In this document: positions 18,714-26,559 of the stretch, piece by piece
How the letters are laid out: each line of letters begins with the position of its first letter
Numbering within the stretch: the stretch's first letter is position 1
Origin: Phycisphaerales bacterium
GTDB taxonomy: Bacteria; Planctomycetota; Phycisphaerae; Phycisphaerales; UBA1924
Reading direction: 5' to 3'
Assembly: GCA_020831775.1 (NCBI GenBank)
Contig: JAFIFZ010000036.1
Coordinates: 123,255 to 187,254 of the forward strand
Length of the DNA stretch: 64,000 nucleotides
Made by a program: the position numbers and the translations under genes
The notes under the pieces: model-generated
What the model was told of the DNA's origin: nothing
The model's input: only the letters and a program-made list of their open reading frames with translations
The model's database searches: none

Positions 18714-19766
18714 GTGCCAGACTCGGACGCAGAATCCAGACCTTCCCGCCCACGCGAAACCGGTTCCGGCCCCAAATCCGAGACCACCTCCAAGGCCGGC
18801 TCGAAGGCCGGCGCCAAGGGTGGGCGTAAGCCGGGCAAGAAGGTCCGGCTCCAGCGGGTGATGGCCGACGCCGGCGTCGCCTCCCGACGCGCCTGCGAAG
18901 AGATGATCCAGGGCGGGCTGGTCACGGTCAACGGCGAGATCGTCCGCGAGATGCCCGTTCTCGTCGACCCCGACGAAGACCGCATCGTGGTCGACGGCCT
19001 CGCCCTGCCCAAACGCGACCCCCGCATCTACATCATGCTCAACAAGCCCTCGCGGACCGTCACCACCAACGCCGACGAGCCGGGGGCCAACCGGCGGACC
19101 GTCATCGACCTCGTCGAGCACCCCGCCGCCAAACGCCTCTTCCCCGTCGGACGCCTCGACTTCGAGACCCTCGGCCTCCTCCTGCTCACCAACGATGGCG
19201 AGCTGGCCAACCGCCTCACCCACCCGAGCTACGGCGTCGCCAAGACCTACCGCGTCGTGGTCCGAGGTCAATTGGCAGACGAGGACATCGCCTCGCTGGA
19301 AGAGGGGATCTACCTCGCCGAACGCAAGGAAGGCAAAACCGTCGGCGCCGCACGCACCGCCAGAGTCCAGCTCGAGATCGTCAAGCGCGACCGCGACCGG
19401 ACCACTCTGCACCTCACCCTCAAGGAGGGTCGCAACCGCCAGGTCCGGCGCATGCTGGCGGGCGTCGGCTACCCCGTCAAGAAGCTCGAACGCATCGCCA
19501 TGGGCCCGCTCCGCCTCAAGGGGCTGGCCCGGGGCGAGTGGCGGGAACTGACGAGGGACGAGGTCCGGGTCCTCCGCGATGCGACCCGCCCGGGCAAGAA
19601 GGGCGCAGGCAAGGGAGCGAGCAGCGCAGAACGCATCGCGGGCCCCAAGAGCGAGAGAAGCGTGGGCGGATCGGGCCGGTCCGGACAGGGTTCGGGCGGG
19701 CGGACGGCAGCACCGGGCGGGGCGGGGGCGACGCCTAAGCGGCGCCGACCCGCGCGAGACCGATGA
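18714..19766 (+). CDS. rluB: 23S rRNA pseudouridine synthase, RluB/RsuA family
   Basis: 350 residues from the GTG at 18714. A basic, low-complexity leader of about 40 residues precedes an S4 RNA-binding domain (LQRVMADAGVASRRACEEMI to about residue 90). The catalytic domain has YIMLNKPSRTVTT and the family signature GRLDFETLGLLLLTNDGELA, whose Asp (near 146) is the nucleophile for uridine isomerisation. RNRQVRRML later matches the RsuA/RluB C-terminal motif. A Gly/Arg/Lys-rich tail of about 70 residues adds more basic charge. By family it modifies a helix in large-subunit rRNA; RluB rather than RsuA is inferred from the overall shape. The frame stays open far upstream, but that is shadow of the divergent coiled-coil gene. 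Confidence 0.9.
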   Translation: MPDSDAESRPSRPRETGSGPKSETTSKAGSKAGAKGGRKPGKKVRLQRVMADAGVASRRACEEMIQGGLVTVNGEIVREMPVLVDPDEDRIVVDGLALPKRDPRIYIMLNKPSRTVTTNADEPGANRRTVIDLVEHPAAKRLFPVGRLDFETLGLLLLTNDGELANRLTHPSYGVAKTYRVVVRGQLADEDIASLEEGIYLAERKEGKTVGAARTARVQLEIVKRDRDRTTLHLTLKEGRNRQVRRMLAGVGYPVKKLERIAMGPLRLKGLARGEWRELTRDEVRVLRDATRPGKKGAGKGASSAERIAGPKSERSVGGSGRSGQGSGGRTAAPGGAGATPKRRRPARDR

Positions 19767-19773
19767 GCAGACC

Positions 19774-20037
19774 ATGGACAGGCAATCTCGGCCCGGCTTC
19801 GCCCGGGCGTGTTCGGCGTTGGCGTGGGCCGCGGCGGGCGTGTTGCTCTTCGCCCCGGCGGGCTGCTACAAGCGAGTGACCGGGACCCGAGGGGTCGGCG
19901 CCAGCGGGATGAGCACCGAGCGGAGCGACCTTGAGAGCGACCCTGTGGGCAAGGTGCTCTTCGGGGAGCCGGAGGTCGCCGGGCGTCGCGAGCGGATGAG
20001 TTCCTGGGGCAGCCAGGCCCCCGCCCAGCCACGCTGA
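19774..20037 (+). CDS. Small lipoprotein of unknown function
   Basis: 87 residues; starts 8 nt after the pseudouridine synthase stop, so probably co-transcribed. The N-terminus is a lipoprotein signal peptide: hydrophobic LAWAAAGVLLF then APAGC, with the lipidated Cys near residue 29. The mature part is short and polar (YKRVTGTRGVGASG, then STERSDLESDPVGKVLFGEP) and ends in a Gln/Pro-rich tail. Similar short lipoproteins are common in this phylum. No function can be assigned. Confidence 0.7.
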   Translation: MDRQSRPGFARACSALAWAAAGVLLFAPAGCYKRVTGTRGVGASGMSTERSDLESDPVGKVLFGEPEVAGRRERMSSWGSQAPAQPR

Positions 20038-20157
20038 CGCATGCCGCTTCGGGGCGGTTTCGACCCGTGGGAATCTCGCGGGCGCGATGGTTTCGGCGTG
20101 GTCAGACTTCTACGATCTCCGCCCGACTTTGAGGGGAAAGCGAGGCACTTGCCAGCG

Positions 20158-20577
20158 ATGGACGCCCCCTTCCAGACCGAGTTTTCGATCTACCTGGCCG
20201 ACCGCCCCGGCGAGTTGGCGGGCTTCCTGGAGGCCGCCGCCGCGGCCGGGATCACCTTCTCGGCGATCGCGGTCGCCGACAGCAACGGGCGCGGGTGCGT
20301 CCGCCTGCTCGGCCACCCTGAGGAGCGTCTGCGGGAGCTCTGCGAGTCGATGGTCGAGTCGGGCGCGGGGCCGGTGCTTGAGTCGCCGGTGGTCGTGGTC
20401 CCGATGGCCACCGGGCAGGGGTTCATGCGCGAGATCTCGACCAAACTCGCCCTCGCGGGTGTGAATGTCCAGTACGCCTACCTCGCCCCGCCGGAGAACG
20501 GCTCGCCGACCCGCTGCGTGCTCAGGGTTGATGACCCGCACGCCGCCCAGAAAGCCATCGAGTCGATCGCACGCTGA
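20158..20577 (+). CDS. Protein with two ACT domains
   Basis: 139 residues from the ATG at 20158; an upstream in-frame ATG (20041) would add a segment without domain features. Two ACT-like units follow each other: [20 protein letters not shown] with its second half to about residue 65, then [20 protein letters not shown] with [23 protein letters not shown] pairs of this size usually bind a small ligand such as an amino acid and regulate a partner. No catalytic domain is present and the neighbours (lipoprotein, nuoB) do not reveal the partner. Confidence 0.75.
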   Translation: MDAPFQTEFSIYLADRPGELAGFLEAAAAAGITFSAIAVADSNGRGCVRLLGHPEERLRELCESMVESGAGPVLESPVVVVPMATGQGFMREISTKLALAGVNVQYAYLAPPENGSPTRCVLRVDDPHAAQKAIESIAR

Positions 20578-20734
20578 GGCCCGTTTCGGGCGCATAGAGT
20601 CGTGCGCACAGGCGGGGCATCCCCCTCGCCCGCCCCGACGAACCGCTGCGCAGCGGGAAGACTTTTCCCGAGGAACGCACCGGCCGATCTGGTTTGTTGA
20701 CCGGCCCGACAGGGGCCGGAAGGACCGAGCGAAC

Positions 20735-21310
20735 ATGGGCATCGAAGCCGCGCTGAGCACAGACACCTTCCTCACCACCCAGCTCCGCCATGTGGTCAAC
20801 TGGGCGAGGCGGAGCTCGCTCTGGCCGATGCCGTTCGCGACGGCGTGCTGCGGCATCGAGTTCATGGCGACCGCCTGCTCGCGCTACGACCTCGCCCGCT
20901 TCGGCGCCGAGGTCGCACGCTTCAGCCCTCGCCAGGCGGACATGATGGTCGTCGCCGGACGCGTGGGCATCAAGATGCTCCCCGTCCTCCAGCGCATCTA
21001 CGAGCAGATGACCGAGCCCAAGTGGGTGATCTCGATGGGCGCGTGCGCCTCGACCGGCGGCGTCTTCGACACCTACGCCACCGTGCAGGGGTGCGATCAG
21101 TTCATCCCCGTCGATGTCTATGTCCCCGGCTGTCCGCCGAGGCCAGAAATGCTCATCGAGGGTGTCATGGCGATCCAGCGCATCATCGACGACGAGGGCA
21201 TGCCCCCGCGCGGGCCCGACGGCAAGCGAATCCCCCTGGGCATCACCGTGTCGCCCAACCACGAAGTCAGGCCCCAGCCGATCGGCGTGGGCGTCAACAT
21301 CAGCCGATGA
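20735..21310 (+). CDS. nuoB: NADH-quinone oxidoreductase subunit B
   Basis: 191 residues; ATG preceded by GGAAGGA at good spacing. The four cysteines that hold the terminal [4Fe-4S] cluster N2 are present: C38 and C39 (ATACCGIEF), C104 (GACASTGG) and C133 (VPGCPPRPE). The protein passes electrons to quinone at the base of the peripheral arm of complex I. It lies about 19 kb from the nuoM-nuoN end and is followed not by nuoC but by a lipoprotein hydrolase whose start overlaps its stop. So this genome keeps nuoB apart from at least the nuoMN part of the cluster. Confidence 0.95.
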   Translation: MGIEAALSTDTFLTTQLRHVVNWARRSSLWPMPFATACCGIEFMATACSRYDLARFGAEVARFSPRQADMMVVAGRVGIKMLPVLQRIYEQMTEPKWVISMGACASTGGVFDTYATVQGCDQFIPVDVYVPGCPPRPEMLIEGVMAIQRIIDDEGMPPRGPDGKRIPLGITVSPNHEVRPQPIGVGVNISR

Positions 21311-22593
21311 CTTCGCGCGGGCGCCATCGCGGCCTGCTCGCCACGCGCCTCGCTCCATTGCTCGCGATACTGCTGTCGGTCTCCGCCGGCTGCGGCTCGT
21401 TCCGCCCGGCCGATCCGTCGCGCTTGAACTCGTCTGTCGCGACCTACGCCGACGAGGTCTGGCCCCCCCGGTACGCCGAGACATTGGTCCCCGACAACGC
21501 CGAGGTCCGCTCGATGCGCCGGACCTTCGGCAACCTCACGCGCGACGGGTTTGAGTTTTTCGGGCGCGGGCCGGTGCGGGCGAACGACCTCGGGGCGTTC
21601 GGCGTCGGGCGCGTCGCGCGGGTCGAGGTTCCGAACCCTCCTCTGCCCGGGATCAACCACGACTGGGCCGCGATGTACTGGGCCGTCACCTCGACGCTTG
21701 CTCCAGAGGATCTCGCCGATCTCGTCAGTGAGCAGGGGCCGGATGTGCATGTCGGCACGACGACCCGCCTGACGGTCGGGCGCCTGTTCAAGCCTGCGCG
21801 TGGTGTCCGGGCTCGGGGGCTCGTCGTCCACCAGACAGGGATCACGGGCTACAAGGTCGAGCAGACGATGCTCCGCAACCTCCGCAGGCGGGGGTGGGCG
21901 GTGCTGGTGATCACGCCGCCGGCCAACATCATGGACCGCGAGGAGATCCTCGTTGGGCGCAGGGTGCTGGCCATCGGTGAAGGCGAAGAAATCGCCACGA
22001 TCGACGAGGCCGGGCGCGTGGTCGCGGCCCTCGTCGACGACCGCTTCGCCGAGTGGGCCTACGCCTGCGAGGCGCTGCTCCTGGCGATCGAGCAGGAGTA
22101 CCCCGAGATCCCTCAGCGGCCGGGCGTGCTCATGGGCCTGAGCCTGGGGGCGATCGTCCTGCCCGCGACGGCGGCGAGGCTCGGCGATCGGTTCGACGCC
22201 GCGGTGCTGATCGCGGGGGGCAGCAACTTCCTCGAGATCGTGCGCACGAGCTCGCTGGGGCGGGGGGGCGTCAGGCTGACGGTCGATGGCGAGCCCGCGA
22301 CACCGGAGCAGTGGGGCGAGCTGGTCGAGGCGTATCTGGCGCACAGCCGCCTCGACCCGCACAACGCCGCCCATGTGCTGCGATCGACGCCGGTGCTGAT
22401 GCTGCACGCGACGATGGACCGGATCGTCGGCGCGGATCGGGGGCAGGAGCTGTTCGAGCGGCTGGGTCGTCCGGACCTGCTCGCCTACCCCCTGGGGCAT
22501 CTTGGGATCAGTTGGCTGCTGCCGATGTTCGGGCCGAGGGTCGCCGACTGGCTGGACCTGCACGCGCCCGCATCGACAGGGGATGGCGGCTGA
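21307..22593 (+). CDS. Lipoprotein alpha/beta hydrolase
   Basis: 428 residues. The ATG overlaps the nuoB stop by 4 nt, so the two are coupled. A lipoprotein signal ([18 protein letters not shown]) puts the lipidated Cys at residue 29. The body is an alpha/beta hydrolase: [15 protein letters not shown] at the first strands, nucleophile elbow GLSLG in [12 protein letters not shown] near 278, an Asp candidate in [11 protein letters not shown], and the catalytic His in [13 protein letters not shown]. It is probably an envelope-anchored esterase or peptidase-like hydrolase. Nothing links it to complex I except co-expression. Confidence 0.8.
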   Translation: MTSRGRHRGLLATRLAPLLAILLSVSAGCGSFRPADPSRLNSSVATYADEVWPPRYAETLVPDNAEVRSMRRTFGNLTRDGFEFFGRGPVRANDLGAFGVGRVARVEVPNPPLPGINHDWAAMYWAVTSTLAPEDLADLVSEQGPDVHVGTTTRLTVGRLFKPARGVRARGLVVHQTGITGYKVEQTMLRNLRRRGWAVLVITPPANIMDREEILVGRRVLAIGEGEEIATIDEAGRVVAALVDDRFAEWAYACEALLLAIEQEYPEIPQRPGVLMGLSLGAIVLPATAARLGDRFDAAVLIAGGSNFLEIVRTSSLGRGGVRLTVDGEPATPEQWGELVEAYLAHSRLDPHNAAHVLRSTPVLMLHATMDRIVGADRGQELFERLGRPDLLAYPLGHLGISWLLPMFGPRVADWLDLHAPASTGDGG

Positions 22594-22617
22594 GGGGTGA
22601 AGTGGGCGGATCGAACG

Positions 22618-22644
22618 GACACGGCTCGGCGAGCCGTGCCACCC
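22618..22644. repeat. Palindromic repeat (ACGGCTCGGCGAGCCGTG family)
   Basis: ACGGCTC-GG-CGAGCCGT followed by GCCACC. The same palindrome, in the opposite sense with GGTGGCAC before it, is at 43811. It lies between convergent genes. Confidence 0.65.
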
Positions 22645-22703
22645 GGAAGCCAATCAAAAAACAACCGCCGCTCCCGTTCCCCGAAAGAGGCGGTCGCGGC
22701 GTG

Positions 22704-22730
22704 AAAAAGGCGGGACGACGAAAAGCCCGC
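22704..22730 (-). terminator. Intrinsic terminator of rpmH
   Basis: On the minus strand GCGGG, an 11-nt loop and CCCGC are followed by CTTTTT, immediately after the rpmH stop codon. A weaker GGCGGT-type hairpin lies further downstream. Confidence 0.7.
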
Positions 22731-22880
22731 TCAGCGCTTGTCGGCGGAGTTGACCATGCGGCCCTTGCTGCGCTTGCGGTTGATGAGCTTCCGCCCGCTT
22801 CTGGTGCGCATCCGGGCGAGGAAGCCCATGGAACGCTTGCGCTTGATGCGGCTGCGGCGCTTGGGGTAATGGGTCGTCAT
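22731..22880 (-). CDS. rpmH: 50S ribosomal protein L34
   Basis: 49 residues, very basic, with the family pattern RRSRIKRKRSMGFLARMRTR followed by GRKLINRKRSKGR. ATG chosen at 22880 with GGAG 9-10 nt upstream; the longer open frame adds nothing family-like. L34 is usually followed by rnpA, but here a terminator follows at once and no rnpA is visible. It is divergent from rnc. Confidence 0.95.
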   Translation of the reverse strand: MTTHYPKRRSRIKRKRSMGFLARMRTRSGRKLINRKRSKGRMVNSADKR

Positions 22881-23062
22881 GAGCGGTCTCCGTCTCTGCT
22901 GTTCCGGCCCGGTCGCGGCCGGCATGCCGGGTTCGACTGGGCTGGGGGCTTGGCCCGATAACTTCGGCCTCTGTCGGTTGTCCCGGCCCACCTGCCGGGC
23001 CGAGCCGGAAGGATAGGCCCGGTTGTGTCTCGGGTCGCGGGGCCCAAGTAAGGGCAAAGGGG

Positions 23063-23090
23063 TTGTGACGCCGACAGATGTCCGTAGAAT
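23063..23090 (+). promoter_or_regulatory. Candidate sigma-70 promoter for rnc
   Basis: TTGTGA (23063-23068), a 16-nt spacer and TAGAAT (23085-23090) in the 401-bp gap between rpmH and rnc. It implies a 5' leader of about 185 nt, into which the open frame extends; rnc leaders in other bacteria can carry self-cleavage hairpins, but I cannot show one here. I see nothing else definite in the gap. Confidence 0.5.
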
Positions 23091-23281
23091 GGGATCCGAA
23101 TCGGCCGGGCCGAAACGACAGGGCCGGGTTTGCTCCGAGTCCGTTGAGTGAACGGGCGTCAGAGCGGTCTCGATCCAGTCTTGCGGGCGTGTGTTACCCG
23201 CCTCCCGGCTACCGAAGGCGTCGCGCGGAGATGGCCGCGCGTCGTACCCGGGCCTTGGTGTGCGCCGGGCTGGAGCGTGCG

Positions 23282-24016
23282 ATGACCGACGAGCAGCGTC
23301 GTGAGATCGAGCAGGTGCTGGACCACGAGTTCCGCACTCAGTCCCTGCTCGATATCGCCTTCACCCACGCCTCGGCCACAGATACCCGCCTGGACAGCAA
23401 CGAGCGCCTGGAGTTCCTGGGCGACGCGATCCTCGGGGCGGTGGTCTGCGAGATGATCTTCGAGAAGTTCCCCGATCTTCTGGAAGGGGAGATGACGAAG
23501 ATCAAGTCCGCGGTGGTCAGCCGCAGGGTCTGTGCGCGGATCGTCGACGACCTCGGCCTGAGCGGGCACATGCTGCTGGGCAAGGGGATGCAGGAGCGTG
23601 TGCCCGCGTCGCTGACGGCGGCGCTGTTCGAGGCGATCATCGCGGCGATCTATCTCGATGCGGGGTACGACGCCGCGGCGTCGTTCATCCGGCGCTGCGT
23701 GGCGCCGATGATCGAGAGCTCGGTGCGCAGCGGGCACCACCAGAACTTCAAGTCGCTCTTGCAGCAGCACGCACAGCAGAAGTTCGGCGACACGCCGGTC
23801 TACCGCGTGCTCGACGAGAAGGGCCCTGACCACGCCAAGTGCTTCAAGGTCTCGGTGCATGTCGGCCCGGACCGCTACGAGTCGGCGTGGGGCGCATCAA
23901 AGAAGCAGGCCGAACAGCAGGCAGCGCTCAACGCACTGCACGCGATGGGCGTGATCGTGGAAGACACGACGGGGCAGTTGGTGCTTTCGGCGTTTGACTT
24001 TGACAGCGATGATTGA
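23282..24016 (+). CDS. rnc: Ribonuclease III
   Basis: 244 residues from the ATG at 23282, with GGAG 7-10 nt upstream; the frame is open back to 23078 but the extension has no family features. The RNase III signature ERLEFLGDAILG is at residues 41-52, giving catalytic Glu/Asp residues E41, E44 and D48. In the second active-site block (SLTAALFEAIIAAIYLD) the Glu is kept (E117) but the position normally filled by Asp is Ala (A114). A double-stranded-RNA-binding domain follows (about 163-236, ending SKKQAEQQAALNAL). The enzyme cuts double-stranded RNA during rRNA and mRNA processing. A short acidic tail ends the protein. Confidence 0.93.
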   Translation: MTDEQRREIEQVLDHEFRTQSLLDIAFTHASATDTRLDSNERLEFLGDAILGAVVCEMIFEKFPDLLEGEMTKIKSAVVSRRVCARIVDDLGLSGHMLLGKGMQERVPASLTAALFEAIIAAIYLDAGYDAAASFIRRCVAPMIESSVRSGHHQNFKSLLQQHAQQKFGDTPVYRVLDEKGPDHAKCFKVSVHVGPDRYESAWGASKKQAEQQAALNALHAMGVIVEDTTGQLVLSAFDFDSDD

Positions 24017-24049
24017 GGGGCCGAACCCGGCCGGATCGCTTTTCGACCC

Positions 24050-24079
24050 GTGCCACCGACCTCCAACGGAGGTCGGTGC
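24050..24079. repeat. Palindromic repeat (ACCGACCTC...GAGGTCGGT family), copy 1
   Basis: GTGCC-ACCGACCTCC, a short loop, then GGAGGTCGGTGC. Matching copies are at 24161, 43946 and 44038. The unique sequence between copies 1 and 2 (24080-24160) shows no gene. Confidence 0.75.
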
Positions 24080-24160
24080 TTCTCGCTGCGGGATGACAGC
24101 GGTTCGCGGTGATCGATATCGATGGATTGGTTGAACTGTTGACGAGGTGACTGGCAAACA

Positions 24161-24190
24161 GCACCGACCTCTTGCAGAGGTCGGTGGCAC
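24161..24190. repeat. Palindromic repeat (ACCGACCTC...GAGGTCGGT family), copy 2
   Basis: GCACCGACCTC, loop TTGCA, then GAGGTCGGTGGCAC. It is inverted in edge sequence relative to copy 1: the GTGCC edge is on the other side. Together the pair occupies the 340-bp gene-free gap after rnc. Confidence 0.75.
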
Positions 24191-24235
24191 GGCTGCGCGA
24201 TTTCGCGGAATGTAGAGTTTTTGCTCGTTCGGCCC

Positions 24236-24267
24236 GATCCTTCGCTTTGCGAAGAGGATCAGCGTCA
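24236..24267. repeat. Diverged copy of the GATCC...CGCAGCGAAGG repeat
   Basis: GATCCTTCGCTTTGCGAAG is followed by AGGATCAGCGTCA. It resembles the 39-bp element at 32428 and 33800 (shared GATC, CTTCGC and GGCGTCA/AGCGTCA blocks) but is clearly diverged. Confidence 0.45.
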
Positions 24268-24356
24268 GCGCAACGGGCGCCTCGTTCGAAGGCGAGATCT
24301 TGGCAGTGGTGCGGTCGGAGCGGCTATTCGAGATGAGTGAGCACCGTCGGCCGGTG

Positions 24357-24785
24357 CTATCGCTTCGATCGGTGTATGCGGCGTGCGGTTGCTGGGGCGA
24401 GAATCTTCTCGGCCGCCTGTCGGATCGCCAGGAGAGCGCCGGCGGTCAGCATGGCGGCAGGCATAAAGAACACCGCGACCTGAGAGAGGCGGTGGCCCCT
24501 GCTCAGTGCCCTTCGATCTTCCCGGTAAAAGACCATGTAGGTGGAAAGCAGGTAGATCGCTGCAATCGCGGTCGCAAGAAGCACGGCTGTCCCCAAAATC
24601 TTCATCGCGGTCTGGATCCGGCGTTCCGGCGCCAACGACATGCCGGCGCCGCAACACAGCAGCACCATGCCTGCCGCAACAATGGTTGCGATGCAGAGCA
24701 GCATCGTCTGCCCAGGAGACTGGCCGATAGTCCAATCGATAATCTGAAGCGCGTGGCGTCGGAGTTCGGCTTCGGCGTTGCGCAT
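24357..24785 (-). CDS. Small membrane protein of unknown function
   Basis: 142 residues; ATG with GAGGGA about 7 nt upstream. Three hydrophobic stretches are visible: TMLLCIATIVAAGMVLLCCG (about 27-46), ILGTAVLLATAIAAIYLLST (about 63-82) and VAVFFMPAAMLTAGALLAIR (about 103-122). The ends are polar, with a basic C-terminus. I recognise no family. Its codons are slightly less GC-rich than those of its neighbours. It lies between the repeat-filled gap after rnc and ffh, on the same strand as ffh. Confidence 0.6.
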   Translation of the reverse strand: MRNAEAELRRHALQIIDWTIGQSPGQTMLLCIATIVAAGMVLLCCGAGMSLAPERRIQTAMKILGTAVLLATAIAAIYLLSTYMVFYREDRRALSRGHRLSQVAVFFMPAAMLTAGALLAIRQAAEKILAPATARRIHRSKR

Positions 24786-24877
24786 CGGTAGTCCCTCGCG
24801 GCCTGCGCTTTCAAGCCTCCGGCGGCGGGCTGCAGAGCTTCAGCCCGCTACGCCCTGAACTCGGTGCGAATCGCCGC

Positions 24878-26434
24878 TTACCGCTTCTTCTTCCGCTGCT
24901 TGAAGCGGCCCGTTGAGCCACCCTTGGTCGAGCCCTTGGTCCGCATGCCCGGTAAACCTTTGACGCCGGGGAGCATGGCGTCCATGCCGCCGCCCTGGGC
25001 GAGTTCTCGCACGGCCTTGGATTTGCCTCCGGCGTTCATCGCGGCCATCTGCTTGGTGAGCTTGTTGATGGTGTCGAACTGTTTGACGAGCTGGCCAACC
25101 TCGGTGTCCTTGGTGCCGCTGCCCTTGGCGATGCGTCGTTTTCTGGGGTTGTTGATGACGCTCGGGCGCGAGCGCTCTTGGGGTGTCATCGACCCGATGG
25201 TCGCCTCGACGCGGTCGAGCTGTTTGTCCTCGATGTGGACATCCTTCAGCGCGGCGCCGACGCCGGGGAGCAGGCCCATGAGCTGCTTGAGCGGGCCCAT
25301 GCGGCGAAGGGTCTTGAGCTGCTTGAGGAAGTCGTCCATGCCCATCTCGCCCTTGGCCATCTTGGCTTCGAGCTTTTTGGCGTCCTCCTCGGTGACCTCC
25401 TGCTGGGCCTTTTCGACGAGGCTGACGACATCGCCCATGCCGAGGATGCGTCCGGCCATGCGGTCGGCGTGGAACTCTTCGAGCGCGTCGAGCTTCTCGC
25501 CGACACCGATGAACTTGATGGTGGCGCCGGTGACATGCTTGACCGAGAGGGCCGCGCCGCCGCGGGTGTCGGAGTCGAACTTGGTGAGGATGACGCCGTC
25601 GACTTCGAGACGCTGGTGGAAGGCCTTGGCGGAGTTGACGGCGTCCTGGCCGGTCATCGCGTCGACGACGAGGAAGATGTGGTGGGGCGAGAGGGCGCGG
25701 TGGACCTTGTGCAGTTCCTCCATCAGCTCGTCGTTGATGTGCAGGCGCCCGGCGGTGTCGAGGATCAGCGTGTCCACGCCGAGGCGACGGGCTTCCTTGA
25801 GCGCGTTGCGGCAGACATCGACCGCGACGCCGACCGCCTTGCCGTACTCGGCGACGCGCTGCGGCTCTGCGTAGCAGTGGACCTGCGCCCCGCCGGGGAG
25901 TTCTTCCTGCACCTGCTTGGCGACGGTCTGGAGCTGCTCGACGGCGGCGGGGCGCTGGAGGTCAGCGGCGCAGAGCATGACGCTGCGCCCTCGCTTCTTG
26001 AGGTAGCCTGCGAGCTTGCCGCAGGTTGTGGTTTTTCCCGAGCCCTGGAGCCCGCACATCATGACGACGGTGGGGCCGGGGCTGACGCGCATGATGGCGG
26101 GGGCGTCGGAAGTCGTGCCGACGCCCGCGGGGGTACCGGCCATCTCGGCGCCGCCTTCGAGCTCGATCTCGCCCCCGAGGAACTCGACGAGGCGCCGGTG
26201 GACGATGCCGATCATCTCCTGCCCGGGCTTGAGGCTCTTGGTGACCTCCTGGCCGAGTGCGTCTTCGAGCACGGCGTCGCAGAAGGCCTGGGCGACCTCG
26301 TAGTGGACATCCGCTTCGAGGAGGGCGGTGCGGGCCTCCTCCAGCGTGTCGCGGACATTGTCCTCGGTGATCTTGCTCTGGCCCGAGAGGCTGCGGAAGA
26401 CGCCGTTGAGGCCGTCGTTGAGTTTGTCGAACAT
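24878..26434 (-). CDS. ffh: Signal recognition particle protein Ffh
   Basis: 518 residues from the ATG at 26434, where the family N-terminus begins (MFDKLNDGLNGVFRSLSGQ). The N domain is followed by the GTPase G domain: P-loop GLQGSGKTTT from residue 128, DTAGRLHINDE, and TKFDSDTRGGAALS. The Met-rich M domain has LKQLKTLRRMGPLKQLMGLL and ends in a basic tail (KGGSTGRFKQRKKKR). Ffh binds signal peptides with 4.5S RNA and delivers ribosomes to FtsY at the membrane. Odd point: about 28 residues rich in Gly/Ala/Glu (91-118) are inserted between N and G domains, where most Ffh proteins have a short linker. No 4.5S RNA gene was recognised nearby. Confidence 0.95.
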   Translation of the reverse strand: MFDKLNDGLNGVFRSLSGQSKITEDNVRDTLEEARTALLEADVHYEVAQAFCDAVLEDALGQEVTKSLKPGQEMIGIVHRRLVEFLGGEIELEGGAEMAGTPAGVGTTSDAPAIMRVSPGPTVVMMCGLQGSGKTTTCGKLAGYLKKRGRSVMLCAADLQRPAAVEQLQTVAKQVQEELPGGAQVHCYAEPQRVAEYGKAVGVAVDVCRNALKEARRLGVDTLILDTAGRLHINDELMEELHKVHRALSPHHIFLVVDAMTGQDAVNSAKAFHQRLEVDGVILTKFDSDTRGGAALSVKHVTGATIKFIGVGEKLDALEEFHADRMAGRILGMGDVVSLVEKAQQEVTEEDAKKLEAKMAKGEMGMDDFLKQLKTLRRMGPLKQLMGLLPGVGAALKDVHIEDKQLDRVEATIGSMTPQERSRPSVINNPRKRRIAKGSGTKDTEVGQLVKQFDTINKLTKQMAAMNAGGKSKAVRELAQGGGMDAMLPGVKGLPGMRTKGSTKGGSTGRFKQRKKKR

Positions 26435-26559
26435 GCGCAGAGGCTCCGTCCCGGCGGCGAAGGCCGGGCTTGTCACGGGTTGTTCTGGTTCGGGCTCCGG
26501 TTGACCGCTCGCAGCGGGCGATGATAGTCGGGCGGGCAGGGGTTCGGTCGGCCTTGGGC

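Noticed and set aside
26435..26559. 4.5S RNA gene next to ffh
   Set aside because: I searched the gap between ffh and polX for the conserved GGAA/GCA tetraloop hairpin and saw no convincing candidate.
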